NCBI RefSeq assembly: GCF_024347215.1 | Contig: NZ_AP025282.1 | Location: forward strand, 1,922,001-1,986,000 | Length of the DNA stretch: 64,000 nt | From: Aliamphritea ceti | Lineage (GTDB): Bacteria; Pseudomonadota; Gammaproteobacteria; Pseudomonadales; Balneatricaceae | Direction: 5' to 3' | Shown here: in pieces, positions 1 through 7,875 of the stretch | Layout: every line of letters begins with the position of its first letter | How positions within the stretch are numbered: position 1 is the first letter of the stretch | Notes under the pieces: model-generated | What the model saw: only the letters and a program-made list of their open reading frames with translations | What the model was told of the DNA's origin: nothing | Database searches by the model: none | Position numbers and translations under genes: made by a program

Positions 1-912
1 TACATCGCCTTGTTGGTGAACTTTTGCTACATAGGGCTGCAAGCGCCCAGCATAAAACTTACTGAATACATTCATCAGAATGTCAGCCTTTTGATTACGG
101 TGTCCGCTGTAACAGAAGGGCTTAATTTTCAGGCGTTTCTCAATTATGTCGGCACCTTTGTTAAGGGTTGTTGTAGTTAATAGCAGAGAGCGTTGCCAGC
201 GGCTGCCAAACCTATTGCTGTAAAGCGTAAGGTAGTCGTCTTCAATATCGTTGATGAATTCAGGTAGAGGCCAGTTTTTTGGCTGTTCCGCCAGTAGTGT
301 CAGTTGTTTGAAATGTTGCAGGCTAAGTTTGACGCTGGCAAAGCGGGCTGTTTCCTGTTGTCTTTCTCTAGGGTCATCAGAAGGTAAGCTAAGAGGTGGT
401 TCTGAAGCGGAGAAATTCGCCTCCATTTCGTCGGAATTATATAGGCTGTTCCATAATACGATTGGCAGGTTCGCCTGTTTAGTGCGCCATATAGTGTCAA
501 TTTGTTCGCGTACTTCCGGTTCTATATTTGCAGTTTTCATTTGGGCAACGCATTGTCGCATCAATACTAAGAATTTAAGTTCGTAGATCAGCTTTTGGGA
601 GGGTTGCATGACTCGTCCGAGCGAACTGTTACGTTGTGCAATAAGTGGCAGCAGGTCGCAATGGCGTAGCTCCAATACTTCAATCAGTCCCTGACGAACG
701 GGTGTTTCTTCAATTAAGCGTAAGCGGCGGCGGGGCAGAGCGGTAGGATGAATATTGCTGAGGTCGAGAGTAACGTCCTGTTCGAGCACATTGTTGAGGC
801 GGCTTATGTAGTCTTCCAGCATGGCTTCAGGTGTGTCTGGCTGGCAGCCGGATACAAGCAGGCATACGCACAGGCTACAGAGCACCTGTAGCCTGTGTTT
901 AAAAGCAATCAC
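1..912 (-). CDS. DUF3080-like lipoprotein, C-terminus cut by window edge
   Basis: Reading leftward, an open frame of 304 codons starts at a GTG (912-910) and runs off the left edge without a stop. The N-terminus is a lipoprotein signal: a short positive stretch, a hydrophobic run and the lipobox Leu-Val-Ser-Gly-Cys, so the mature protein is probably anchored to a membrane by a lipidated cysteine. The body is polar and helical, with an Arg-rich patch (Leu-Pro-Arg-Arg-Arg-Leu-Arg) and a motif around Leu-Pro-Leu-Ile-Ala-Gln-Arg-Asn-Ser-Ser-Leu-Gly, which I associate with the DUF3080 family of gammaproteobacteria (function unknown). The GTG overlaps the TGA of the upstream MATE gene in a GTGA junction, so translation is probably coupled. 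The family name is from memory; the lipoprotein call is read directly. Confidence 0.75.
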   Translation of the reverse strand, partial: MIAFKHRLQVLCSLCVCLLVSGCQPDTPEAMLEDYISRLNNVLEQDVTLDLSNIHPTALPRRRLRLIEETPVRQGLIEVLELRHCDLLPLIAQRNSSLGRVMQPSQKLIYELKFLVLMRQCVAQMKTANIEPEVREQIDTIWRTKQANLPIVLWNSLYNSDEMEANFSASEPPLSLPSDDPRERQQETARFASVKLSLQHFKQLTLLAEQPKNWPLPEFINDIEDDYLTLYSNRFGSRWQRSLLLTTTTLNKGADIIEKRLKIKPFCYSGHRNQKADILMNVFSKFYAGRLQPYVAKVHQQGDV

Positions 913-2258
913 TGAGCTAAACGGAACAGACGCCATGGTAAAAGTATAGCGGCCACTGTGAGGCCTATCACTAAACCATACCAGAATCCTGCTGCTCCCA
1001 TTGCTGGTACTAGGAGGTCGGTTAGCCCCAGCAGGTAGCCTGAGGGCAAGCCAATTAACCAGTAGGCTACGAATACAACGAGCAAGGGAATACTGGTGTC
1101 TTTGTAGCCTCGCAATGCGCCGGCAGCAACAACTTGTAGAGCATCTGAAAACTGAAAGATTGCAGCTATGACAATCAGACTGCTGGCAAGCGCTACAATA
1201 TCAGCTTGAGGCGTATACATTTGGGCAATTGGTTGTGCCATCAGATACATGAAACTACAGGAAACGATAGAAAAACTGCCTGTTAGCAAAAGGCCTGTTG
1301 TGGCGGTAAAGCGTGCCGCTTCTCTGTTTGCTGCGCCTAGCTGTTGACCAACCCTGATAGTAATTGCCATAGCAATGCTCAGCGGTAGCATAAAAATCAT
1401 ACCTGTGAAGCTGATGGTAATCTGATGCGCTGCAACGACCACTTCTCCCAGACGGGCAACCAGTAGCGCTATAACACTGAACATACTGACTTCTATTAGC
1501 AGGGTGAAGCCTATAGGTAAGCCGAGGCGCAAAATTGAATTCAGTGCCTGTCGTTGTGGGTTTTGCCACTGATTGAATAGCTTTATAGGCTTGAAAATTT
1601 CACTTTTACTAATGTACAGGCTGCTGGCAAGGGCCATAATCCACATAACAATTGCGCTGGCCCAGCCGCAACCAACGCCACCCATTGCGGGTAGCCCCAG
1701 TTTTCCATAAATAAAAATATAATTAAGCGGGATGTTACATAACAGAGCAAGAATGCCTATCTTCATGATTGGGCGGGTTTTGCCAAAGCCTTCGCAATAG
1801 CTGCGGACTACCTGATAAAAGAGTATTGCGGGAACGCCCCATGACAATGCTGATAAGTAGGCCTGAGTTTTGACCAGTAAACTGCCGTGAATGTCCATGT
1901 ACTCAAGCAACGCAGTATTGTTATTTAACAGAACAATGGCCAAAACGGACAGGCATACAGCGATCCATTGGCCTTGCTGAAACTGCGTCCGGGTGTCTTT
2001 GATCTGGCTAGCGCCAACCTGGTGGGCAACCAATGGCGTGGTAGCCATCAGTATACCGCCCATGCTGAGCAAAATTGGCAGCCAGAAACTTGAACCCAGA
2101 GCGACGGCCGCGAGGTCTTCTGCACTGACACGTGCCGCCATAAGGGTGTCGACGAAGCCTATTGCTGTTTGGGATAGCTGGGCAATAATTATAGGCAGGC
2201 CGAGAACCATGATGGCTTTGATTTCGGCGAAGCGCAGTGATGCGGGTGTCTGATTCAC
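909..2258 (-). CDS. MATE family multidrug/Na+ efflux pump (NorM-like)
   Basis: A 449-residue integral membrane protein with about 12 hydrophobic segments, the usual size for MATE exporters. The N-terminus has the family pattern Leu-Pro-Ile-Ile-Ile-Ala-Gln-Leu-Ser-Gln-Thr-Ala followed by Phe-Val-Asp-Thr-Leu-Met-Ala, and the second half repeats the fold (Leu-Gly-Leu-Pro-Ile-Gly-Phe-Thr). Such pumps expel cationic drugs and dyes across the inner membrane in exchange for Na+ or H+; the substrate cannot be told here. The start is GTG without a strong ribosome site, but the N-terminus has the expected family length. It lies upstream of and overlaps the DUF3080 lipoprotein gene by four bases, so the two form a probable operon. 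The phaC terminator lies before it. Confidence 0.9.
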   Translation of the reverse strand: MNQTPASLRFAEIKAIMVLGLPIIIAQLSQTAIGFVDTLMAARVSAEDLAAVALGSSFWLPILLSMGGILMATTPLVAHQVGASQIKDTRTQFQQGQWIAVCLSVLAIVLLNNNTALLEYMDIHGSLLVKTQAYLSALSWGVPAILFYQVVRSYCEGFGKTRPIMKIGILALLCNIPLNYIFIYGKLGLPAMGGVGCGWASAIVMWIMALASSLYISKSEIFKPIKLFNQWQNPQRQALNSILRLGLPIGFTLLIEVSMFSVIALLVARLGEVVVAAHQITISFTGMIFMLPLSIAMAITIRVGQQLGAANREAARFTATTGLLLTGSFSIVSCSFMYLMAQPIAQMYTPQADIVALASSLIVIAAIFQFSDALQVVAAGALRGYKDTSIPLLVVFVAYWLIGLPSGYLLGLTDLLVPAMGAAGFWYGLVIGLTVAAILLPWRLFRLAQ

Positions 2259-2364
2259 AGGATGTCTTAGCTGGAGTTAAAGGCGCATGATACCGTTTAG
2301 CAGCAGGGTTAGAAACCGGATAGATGTAATTACAACAGCTAAATATTCAGGTGATAACAGGTAT

Positions 2365-2391
2365 AAAAAAACCGGGAAGATCCCGGTTTTA
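2365..2391 (-). terminator. Rho-independent terminator of phaC
   Basis: The arms ACCGGGA and TCCCGGT pair around a three-base loop. On the minus strand the stem is followed by a run of T. It sits just past the phaC stop and before the MATE gene. Confidence 0.85.
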
Positions 2392-2419
2392 TATTCATTG
2401 CTGGAAAGCTTTATATAGC

Positions 2420-4153
2420 TTAGTCCACACGAATGCTTACATAACGGCCCGGTGCAGGCTCAATTGCCTGGTGAGTTGAATTGCCAGGAGTTGCAGGAGC
2501 ATCAATCTTTTTACCGGCTTTTGGTTTGATCCATTTATTCCAGTGACTCCACCAACTGCCTTCTTCGCGGTTTGCGCTTTCCAGCCAGTGATCTGCGCCA
2601 TTGCCTAATTCACCGTTGCACCAGTAGTGGCGGCGATTTTTCGAAACCGGATTGATGACACCTGCGACATGGCCGCTGGCGCCAAGTACAAATTCAATAT
2701 TTCCCTGCATGAGTTCAGTGCCTGCAAAAGTGCCTTTCCACGGCGCGATGTGGTCATCAATCGTCGATAGGAAGTACACCGGAATTTTGATGTCCCGCAG
2801 GTCGATTTTTTCTCCGCAGATTGTCAGGCCATCAGGTTCAACCAGCTTGTTTCCTATGTACATGTTGTTGATGTAGAAGTTGTACATGCTGGCAGGCAGG
2901 TTAGTTGAATCACTGTTCCAGTAAAGGATATCAAAAGGCGCTGGATTCTGGCCTTTGAGGTAGTTATTAACCACATACGACCAGACCAGATCATTCGAGC
3001 GAAGCATGTTAAAGGCTGTTGCCAGACTGCGGCCTTTAAGAAGGCCATCTTCGTCGACTTTCTGCGTAATTTGCTGGACTTGTTGTTCATCGATAAATAC
3101 TCGCAAATCACCCGGATCGGTAAAGTCTGTCAGTGTGGTCAGGAAAGTAGCTGAGGCGATAGATTCATCTTTACGCTTGGCCATGACGGCCAGTGTTGAT
3201 GCCAGAATAGTACCGCCAATACACCAGGATACGCAGTTGATTTTGCTGCTGTCTGCGATTTCTTTTACGGTGCTTACGGCTTTAAGTACGCCATCTTCAA
3301 CGTAGTTATCCCAGTTCAGGTCGCGCTGATCAATTGTTGGATTCAGCCAGGAAATAAGGAAAACGGTCTGTCCCTGGTCGACACAGTATTTAACGTAAGA
3401 ATTGTGCTCCTGCAGATCCATGATGTAAAACTTGTTAATGCAGGGAGGTACGATCAGCGTCGGGCGGGTGAAGACTTTATCGGTTGTTGGCGTGTATTGA
3501 ATGAGCTGCAGCATTTCATTTTCAAATACTACTGTGCCTTTGGTTGTGGCAATGTTTTCACCTAAGGTGAAAGCGGATTCATCAGTCATGCTGATGCGAC
3601 CTTTTTCAAAGTCACTCAGCAGGTTTTTCAAGCCGTCAACAAGGCTTTGGCCATTGGTTTCAAGTGCCTGTTGCATAACTTCTGGATTAGTCATGGCAAA
3701 GTTAGTTGGTGACATCGCATCAATGTATTGCTGAGTATAGAACTCCAGTTTGCGCTGCTCGTTATCACCTAAGTTGGCATTAGACGCCATATCGTTTAGC
3801 AACTTTGAGCTCAGGAAGTATGATTCTTTAATGTAAGAAAATACTGGGTTTTGGCTCCATTCTTCAGCAGCAAAGCGGCGGTCTGCTTTAACTTCTTCCT
3901 GTTCGCTGCTTTTGCCTGTTAACAGGTTCTGCCAAAGATTAAATTGGGCTTGCTGGTAATCAGCCATAGCTTTTACCCAGGCGGTAGGGTCTTCGAAGGA
4001 TTTTGCAGCTAGTTCAGTCCAGGACTGGCTGAACTGTTTGAAGATGTCTTCACTCCCCGCAGAAGAGTACATTGCCAATACCTTTTGGCTCTCCTGATTC
4101 AGATAGTTAATAAATTCCTGAGGATTGGTGGGGATGTTGCTGTTGTTTTCCAT
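2420..4153 (-). CDS. phaC: Class I poly(3-hydroxyalkanoate) synthase
   Basis: A 577-residue synthase that polymerises 3-hydroxyacyl-CoA into PHA on the surface of cytoplasmic granules. The N-terminal ~200 residues form the variable helical domain, followed by an alpha/beta-hydrolase domain. The lipase-like box is Ser-Trp-Cys-Ile-Gly-Gly with catalytic Cys311; the catalytic Asp lies in Ser-Thr-Ile-Asp-Asp-His-Ile-Ala-Pro-Trp and the His in Gly-Ala-Ser-Gly-His-Val-Ala-Gly-Val. Length and the single-gene setting fit class I (class III needs PhaE; class II usually has a second synthase and phaZ). No phaA, phaB or phasin gene is next to it, but the regulator phaR is about 30 kb away in this window. 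The start is an ATG with an AAGG upstream. A probable promoter lies about 100 bases upstream and a terminator follows, so it looks monocistronic. Confidence 0.95.
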   Translation of the reverse strand: MENNSNIPTNPQEFINYLNQESQKVLAMYSSAGSEDIFKQFSQSWTELAAKSFEDPTAWVKAMADYQQAQFNLWQNLLTGKSSEQEEVKADRRFAAEEWSQNPVFSYIKESYFLSSKLLNDMASNANLGDNEQRKLEFYTQQYIDAMSPTNFAMTNPEVMQQALETNGQSLVDGLKNLLSDFEKGRISMTDESAFTLGENIATTKGTVVFENEMLQLIQYTPTTDKVFTRPTLIVPPCINKFYIMDLQEHNSYVKYCVDQGQTVFLISWLNPTIDQRDLNWDNYVEDGVLKAVSTVKEIADSSKINCVSWCIGGTILASTLAVMAKRKDESIASATFLTTLTDFTDPGDLRVFIDEQQVQQITQKVDEDGLLKGRSLATAFNMLRSNDLVWSYVVNNYLKGQNPAPFDILYWNSDSTNLPASMYNFYINNMYIGNKLVEPDGLTICGEKIDLRDIKIPVYFLSTIDDHIAPWKGTFAGTELMQGNIEFVLGASGHVAGVINPVSKNRRHYWCNGELGNGADHWLESANREEGSWWSHWNKWIKPKAGKKIDAPATPGNSTHQAIEPAPGRYVSIRVD

Positions 4154-4449
4154 AAAGCCGCCTTCTAGGTGGTTGTCCCGGACCGGTTACCCGGTACCGG
4201 ACTGAATTACGTCCCTGACAGGGTGCATCAATGCATCATGCGAACAATCAGAATAGACAATTTGATGCAGTGCAGCAAGAGGTGTTTAGTGGAACTTTAG
4301 TGACTTTTTTGTGAAATATATCTGTTATATCGCAGACTTTATATCTGGCTGAAGACTCTGATGGTTTCAGGTCCCACTGAGTTGCCGGCTGTACTTGCTG
4401 CATGGCAGCGCCTAAAATGCCGGTTTTTGGCCGATTGGAAGTAGCGGAT
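4154..4449. other. Divergent intergenic region phaC / glutaredoxin-like gene
   Basis: About 296 bases between divergent genes. It holds a GC-rich, imperfectly palindromic patch at 4178-4200 (CCGGACCGG and CCGGTACCGG), the TGC-rich sequences at 4223-4241 and 4264-4277, the proposed phaC promoter, and AT-rich DNA toward 4300-4345 that could hold the rightward promoter. No small gene is convincing here. Confidence 0.5.
4250..4278 (-). promoter_or_regulatory. Probable sigma70 promoter of phaC with TGC-rich operator candidate
   Basis: On the minus strand TTGCTG (4278-4273) and TATTCT (4255-4250) are separated by exactly 17 bases, about 100 bases before the phaC start. The -35 box and spacer carry TGC repeats. 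PhaR of other bacteria is reported to bind TGC-rich sites, so repression here by PhaR is an inference. Confidence 0.45.
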
Positions 4450-4704
4450 ATGCGTAAGTTTTTGTTAATGGGTACTGAGGGATGTCACTTATGTGATGAT
4501 GCAGCTGCTATTGTTGTTGCGACGCTTGATCCTGAAGTGCATGAAGCAGAGCTGGTTGATATCGCCTTTGATGATGTATTTATGACCCGTTATGCGGTGC
4601 GGATTCCGGTACTATTAGATGAGAAGAGTGGTAAAGAACTGGATTGGCCATTTGATCAGGTAGGTTTGCAGGGCTTTTTAAATGCACTGGCAGCTGAAGT
4701 TTAA
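4450..4704 (+). CDS. Glutaredoxin-like (DUF836) small thiol protein
   Basis: An 84-residue thioredoxin-fold protein with the CXXC motif Cys-His-Leu-Cys at residues 12-15, followed by a conserved Arg-Ile-Pro-Val-Leu cis-proline segment and a Trp-Pro-Phe-Asp stretch typical of the DUF836/glutaredoxin-like family. It is predicted to be a cytosolic thiol-disulfide protein of unknown partner. A longer frame opens at 4402, but the ATG at 4450 gives the family's normal N-terminus and has GGAAG eight bases upstream. It stands alone, divergent from phaC and convergent with tatD; an imperfect hairpin at 4717-4736 may end its transcript. Confidence 0.85.
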   Translation: MRKFLLMGTEGCHLCDDAAAIVVATLDPEVHEAELVDIAFDDVFMTRYAVRIPVLLDEKSGKELDWPFDQVGLQGFLNALAAEV

Positions 4705-4813
4705 TGCTATAGGAATAGCCAGTTCTAAAACCGGCTGATCAGGCGTGTTTTATAGCAATGTTTTATTAAAAAATGCTTGAGTCGAAAGTGTTGTCTATTT
4801 CAATCGGCGTTAC

Positions 4814-5641
4814 TTAAACCCGGTTCTGCAGATTAAAGAATTCTATTGTTGTTGTGCGGCTCTCTTTTGCGACCTGTTCTGCGGGCTTATTCATTAGTTC
4901 AGCGACTACTTGCAGAATATGTTGCAAATAAAGTGGCTTATTACGACGACTTTTCGGTTTAGGCCGCATATCTCTTGGCAGCAGGTAAGGGGCGTCCGTT
5001 TCCAGCATTAAACGATTTTCAGGAATGTCTTTCAGTAACGGGTGTAAATGGCTGCCGCGACGCTCATCACAAATCCAGCCGGTAATGCCGATGTGTAAAT
5101 CCAGATCCAGATAGTTGTACAGTTCCTGTTGAGTACCAGTAAAGCAATGTGCAACAGCAGCAGTTATATTGCTCCGGTACGCTTTTAGCATTTCAAGTTG
5201 TTTTTGGTGCGCATCACGCTCATGTAAAAATAGCGGTAAGCCAGTTTCTGCTGCCAGTTCCAGTTGTTGTTCGAAAGCGTAAACCTGTTCATCAGGTGTT
5301 GAGAAATTGCGGTTGAAGTCTAATCCGGCTTCTCCAACTGCAACGACAGAGTCTTCAGCCAGTAACGTCCGAAGTTGCTGGCTGGTTTCTGCGCTGTATT
5401 CACTGGCTGAATGAGGGTGAACACCAGCGGTTGTAAAAAGCGGAACTGTGCTCTGTTGGCTCATTTGCAGGCATTGCTGGTTTTCCTGCATGTTAGTGCC
5501 TGTGAGAATCAGAGGTGAAATACCTGCCTGAAATGCCTCCTCAGCGACTTCCTGCCAGTCTTTATTAAAGCTGGAGTCGCTGAGGTTCACGCCTATATCG
5601 ATCAATGTCTGTTCCGCGTTATGCGGGTCGAATGTATGCAT
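4814..5641 (-). CDS. tatD: TatD family metal-dependent nuclease
   Basis: A 275-residue TIM-barrel amidohydrolase. The start has Asp-Ile-Gly-Val-Asn-Leu in place of the His-x-His of YcfH and YjjV, as in E. coli TatD itself. Further metal-site motifs are Gly-Glu-Ala-Gly-Leu-Asp, Phe-Leu-His-Glu-Arg, Ala-His-Cys-Phe-Thr-Gly and Leu-Glu-Thr-Asp-Ala-Pro-Tyr-Leu. TatD enzymes are 3'-5' exonucleases acting on DNA and RNA and are linked to repair of oxidative DNA damage. The gene follows slt by 12 bases on the same strand, so the two are probably co-transcribed. The ribosome site is weak, which fits translation coupled to slt. Confidence 0.9.
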   Translation of the reverse strand: MHTFDPHNAEQTLIDIGVNLSDSSFNKDWQEVAEEAFQAGISPLILTGTNMQENQQCLQMSQQSTVPLFTTAGVHPHSASEYSAETSQQLRTLLAEDSVVAVGEAGLDFNRNFSTPDEQVYAFEQQLELAAETGLPLFLHERDAHQKQLEMLKAYRSNITAAVAHCFTGTQQELYNYLDLDLHIGITGWICDERRGSHLHPLLKDIPENRLMLETDAPYLLPRDMRPKPKSRRNKPLYLQHILQVVAELMNKPAEQVAKESRTTTIEFFNLQNRV

Positions 5642-5653
5642 CAGTGAATATAC

Positions 5654-7675
5654 TTAATTAGTGCTGAGCTGTTGTTGAATTTGTTTCCGTAAGGTAGTGC
5701 TTTGTTTTGCACCAACAGCATCTTGTAAGGCCAGTTGGAAAGCAGGTTGTTTCATTGTGTGCTTCGACTCACCGGCAATGGCTGCATAAATTGCATGATA
5801 AGCAATGACGTTGCGAACGTACTTGTTGGTTTCACGAAATGGAATTGTTTCAACCCAGATATCCATTGGCAGATGTCCGCGAGCTTTTAGCCACTGATCC
5901 ACTCGATGAGGGCCTGCGTTATAAGCTGCGGTAGCCAGTATCTGATTACCTTTAAAGCGTTTTTGCATTTGCGCCAGATATGCGCTGCCAAGATTAATGT
6001 TAATGACAGGTCTGTTAAGGTCAGCGACGCCTTTATATTTTACTTCAAACTTTTTGGCAGTCTGTTTTGCTGTTTTTGGCATTAGCTGCATCAGGCCGCG
6101 GGCACCAGCGCTGGAGCGCACGGTAGCCTGATAAGCGCTTTCCTGGCGGGCAACGGCACGGGCCCAGTTGGTATCGATTTTGAGCTCAGCGGCCATTTTG
6201 TCGAAAATTTTGGTGTAAGGTGCAGGGAAGCGAATGTCTATTGCATCCCATACTCTTGCTTTTGCTGCTCCACGGATCGCTTGGTCATGCCAGCCCCACT
6301 GATGTGCCAAAGTGGCGGCAGTGTAGTAAGTGTTGGAATCCGCATCCTGGGTAATTCGGTTCCATTCACGGCGTGCTAAGTAATGCTCGTTTTGCTTATA
6401 CAGCTCGAACATGCGCTTAAATGCCGGACTTTCCGCCAGCTGGTTGAGAGCTTTGCCATCTGGCTTTTGGTTAATGGGGTTAAGGCTGAATGACTGATTG
6501 AGGATGTCAGCAGCCAAAAGCCCGTAATAGCTGCGTTCTTTGCTGAGGGATACGAATGCCTGTGATGCTGCGGGAGTCAGTCCCTGAGTGTGGCTGGCGG
6601 CAAGTGTGCGCCAATATACCCAGCGTTCATCCTTCTGGATATCAGCAGGCATATTGCTTATTAAGCGGAAAACTTCCTGCCAGTCTTCTTTGATTAGCGC
6701 CGCACGAAACAACCGGCTCTGAATCGCTTCGTCCTGATTGTTACCCAGTTGCTCTATCAGCTTGAGTGCGTCTTTAGGCTTTTTGCTAGCCAGTCGGGAA
6801 GCGAGTTTGCGATCCAGTGTTTGTTTTCGTTTTGCGTTGAAGCTGAAGTTATCCCGGACTCTGAGCCAGGTTTTGGCGGCTGCGTCAGGTTGTTTAAGGC
6901 TGAGTCGGGTCAGGCCATAAAGATAGGTTTCACGTGTTGCTACAGTGTCTTCTTTAAGAAAATCTTTTTTGGTAAGTAGCTCAGGGTTAGCCTGTACTTT
7001 GTAAAAACGATCAGTCACTGCTTTATCCTGCTTGGCAGAAATATAGCGGCGCAGATACTTTGCCAATGACATTTGCTTGGCAGCAACACTTTTCCAGAAA
7101 CGGGATGTGGCCAGCGCAGAAGAAGGGCCACCACTTTTTTTCTGCCAGTATTCAAAGCTGCTGTCACAGGCATCCGGCCGTGAGTGACCTATATTCCAGA
7201 AAGCGCTGATACCGGCAATGGCTTTATCTTTATGGCCTTCTTTCATCAGTGCGTGGCGTCGATAGCATTCGTATTTTTCGCTACCATTGATACCTGATTT
7301 GGCTAAGGCTGGTAGGTAATCATCCCAGCGTTTCTGACGAATAAGCTGATTTAACCAGCGTTGCTGCAATTGTGTTGTGACAGGAACATCTGGGTACTGT
7401 TTGGCAAATGCGCTGATTTGTTTCTGATTAACTTTGCTGAGCTGTTTGCTCAGTTGGCTTGCCTCAATGTAAGGCAGCAAAGGATAGTCAGATAGCTGCG
7501 CCTTGAGCTTATCCAGCTTATTAAACTCTGAGGCTTTGATATGTTGTTTGGCGTCTTTATATAGCTGACGCTGTTGGTCGAGGCTTGCAGCATTAAGCTG
7601 GCTGCAAAACAGACTGAAACTCAGACCAATAACACTGAAAAATTTGTTGCGATAAAACTTTTGCCTGGCCAGCAT
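5654..7675 (-). CDS. slt: Soluble lytic murein transglycosylase (Slt70 type)
   Basis: A 673-residue periplasmic enzyme that cleaves the MurNAc-GlcNAc bond of peptidoglycan to give 1,6-anhydroMurNAc ends. The first ~29 residues are a signal peptide ending near Leu-Asn-Ala-Ala. A long helical superhelix (about residues 30-480) precedes the C-terminal lysozyme-like domain, where catalytic Glu512 lies in Arg-Gln-Glu-Ser-Ala-Tyr, followed by Gly-Leu-Met-Gln-Leu-Met-Pro and Ala-Ala-Tyr-Asn-Ala-Gly-Pro. Length and order match E. coli Slt70. It is divergent from uup, an arrangement also known in Pseudomonas, and is followed by tatD. Its products would be processed by NagZ, also encoded in this window. 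Confidence 0.95.
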   Translation of the reverse strand: MLARQKFYRNKFFSVIGLSFSLFCSQLNAASLDQQRQLYKDAKQHIKASEFNKLDKLKAQLSDYPLLPYIEASQLSKQLSKVNQKQISAFAKQYPDVPVTTQLQQRWLNQLIRQKRWDDYLPALAKSGINGSEKYECYRRHALMKEGHKDKAIAGISAFWNIGHSRPDACDSSFEYWQKKSGGPSSALATSRFWKSVAAKQMSLAKYLRRYISAKQDKAVTDRFYKVQANPELLTKKDFLKEDTVATRETYLYGLTRLSLKQPDAAAKTWLRVRDNFSFNAKRKQTLDRKLASRLASKKPKDALKLIEQLGNNQDEAIQSRLFRAALIKEDWQEVFRLISNMPADIQKDERWVYWRTLAASHTQGLTPAASQAFVSLSKERSYYGLLAADILNQSFSLNPINQKPDGKALNQLAESPAFKRMFELYKQNEHYLARREWNRITQDADSNTYYTAATLAHQWGWHDQAIRGAAKARVWDAIDIRFPAPYTKIFDKMAAELKIDTNWARAVARQESAYQATVRSSAGARGLMQLMPKTAKQTAKKFEVKYKGVADLNRPVININLGSAYLAQMQKRFKGNQILATAAYNAGPHRVDQWLKARGHLPMDIWVETIPFRETNKYVRNVIAYHAIYAAIAGESKHTMKQPAFQLALQDAVGAKQSTTLRKQIQQQLSTN

Positions 7676-7875
7676 GGTTAATAATCCCTACCGATAACGT
7701 AACGATGTATCGAGTGTCTATGAAGCCATTGTAAGTTGCAAGTGACGTGTCATAGCTCACTGGATGTCCTTTTCTCTCAAGCCGCTAATATAGCAGTTTA
7801 TGATCCTTCAGCAGGGATGTTTAATTTATTTTTTTCAGTAGAATAGGCGCCTGATTTTATATAGGTGAACGATTA

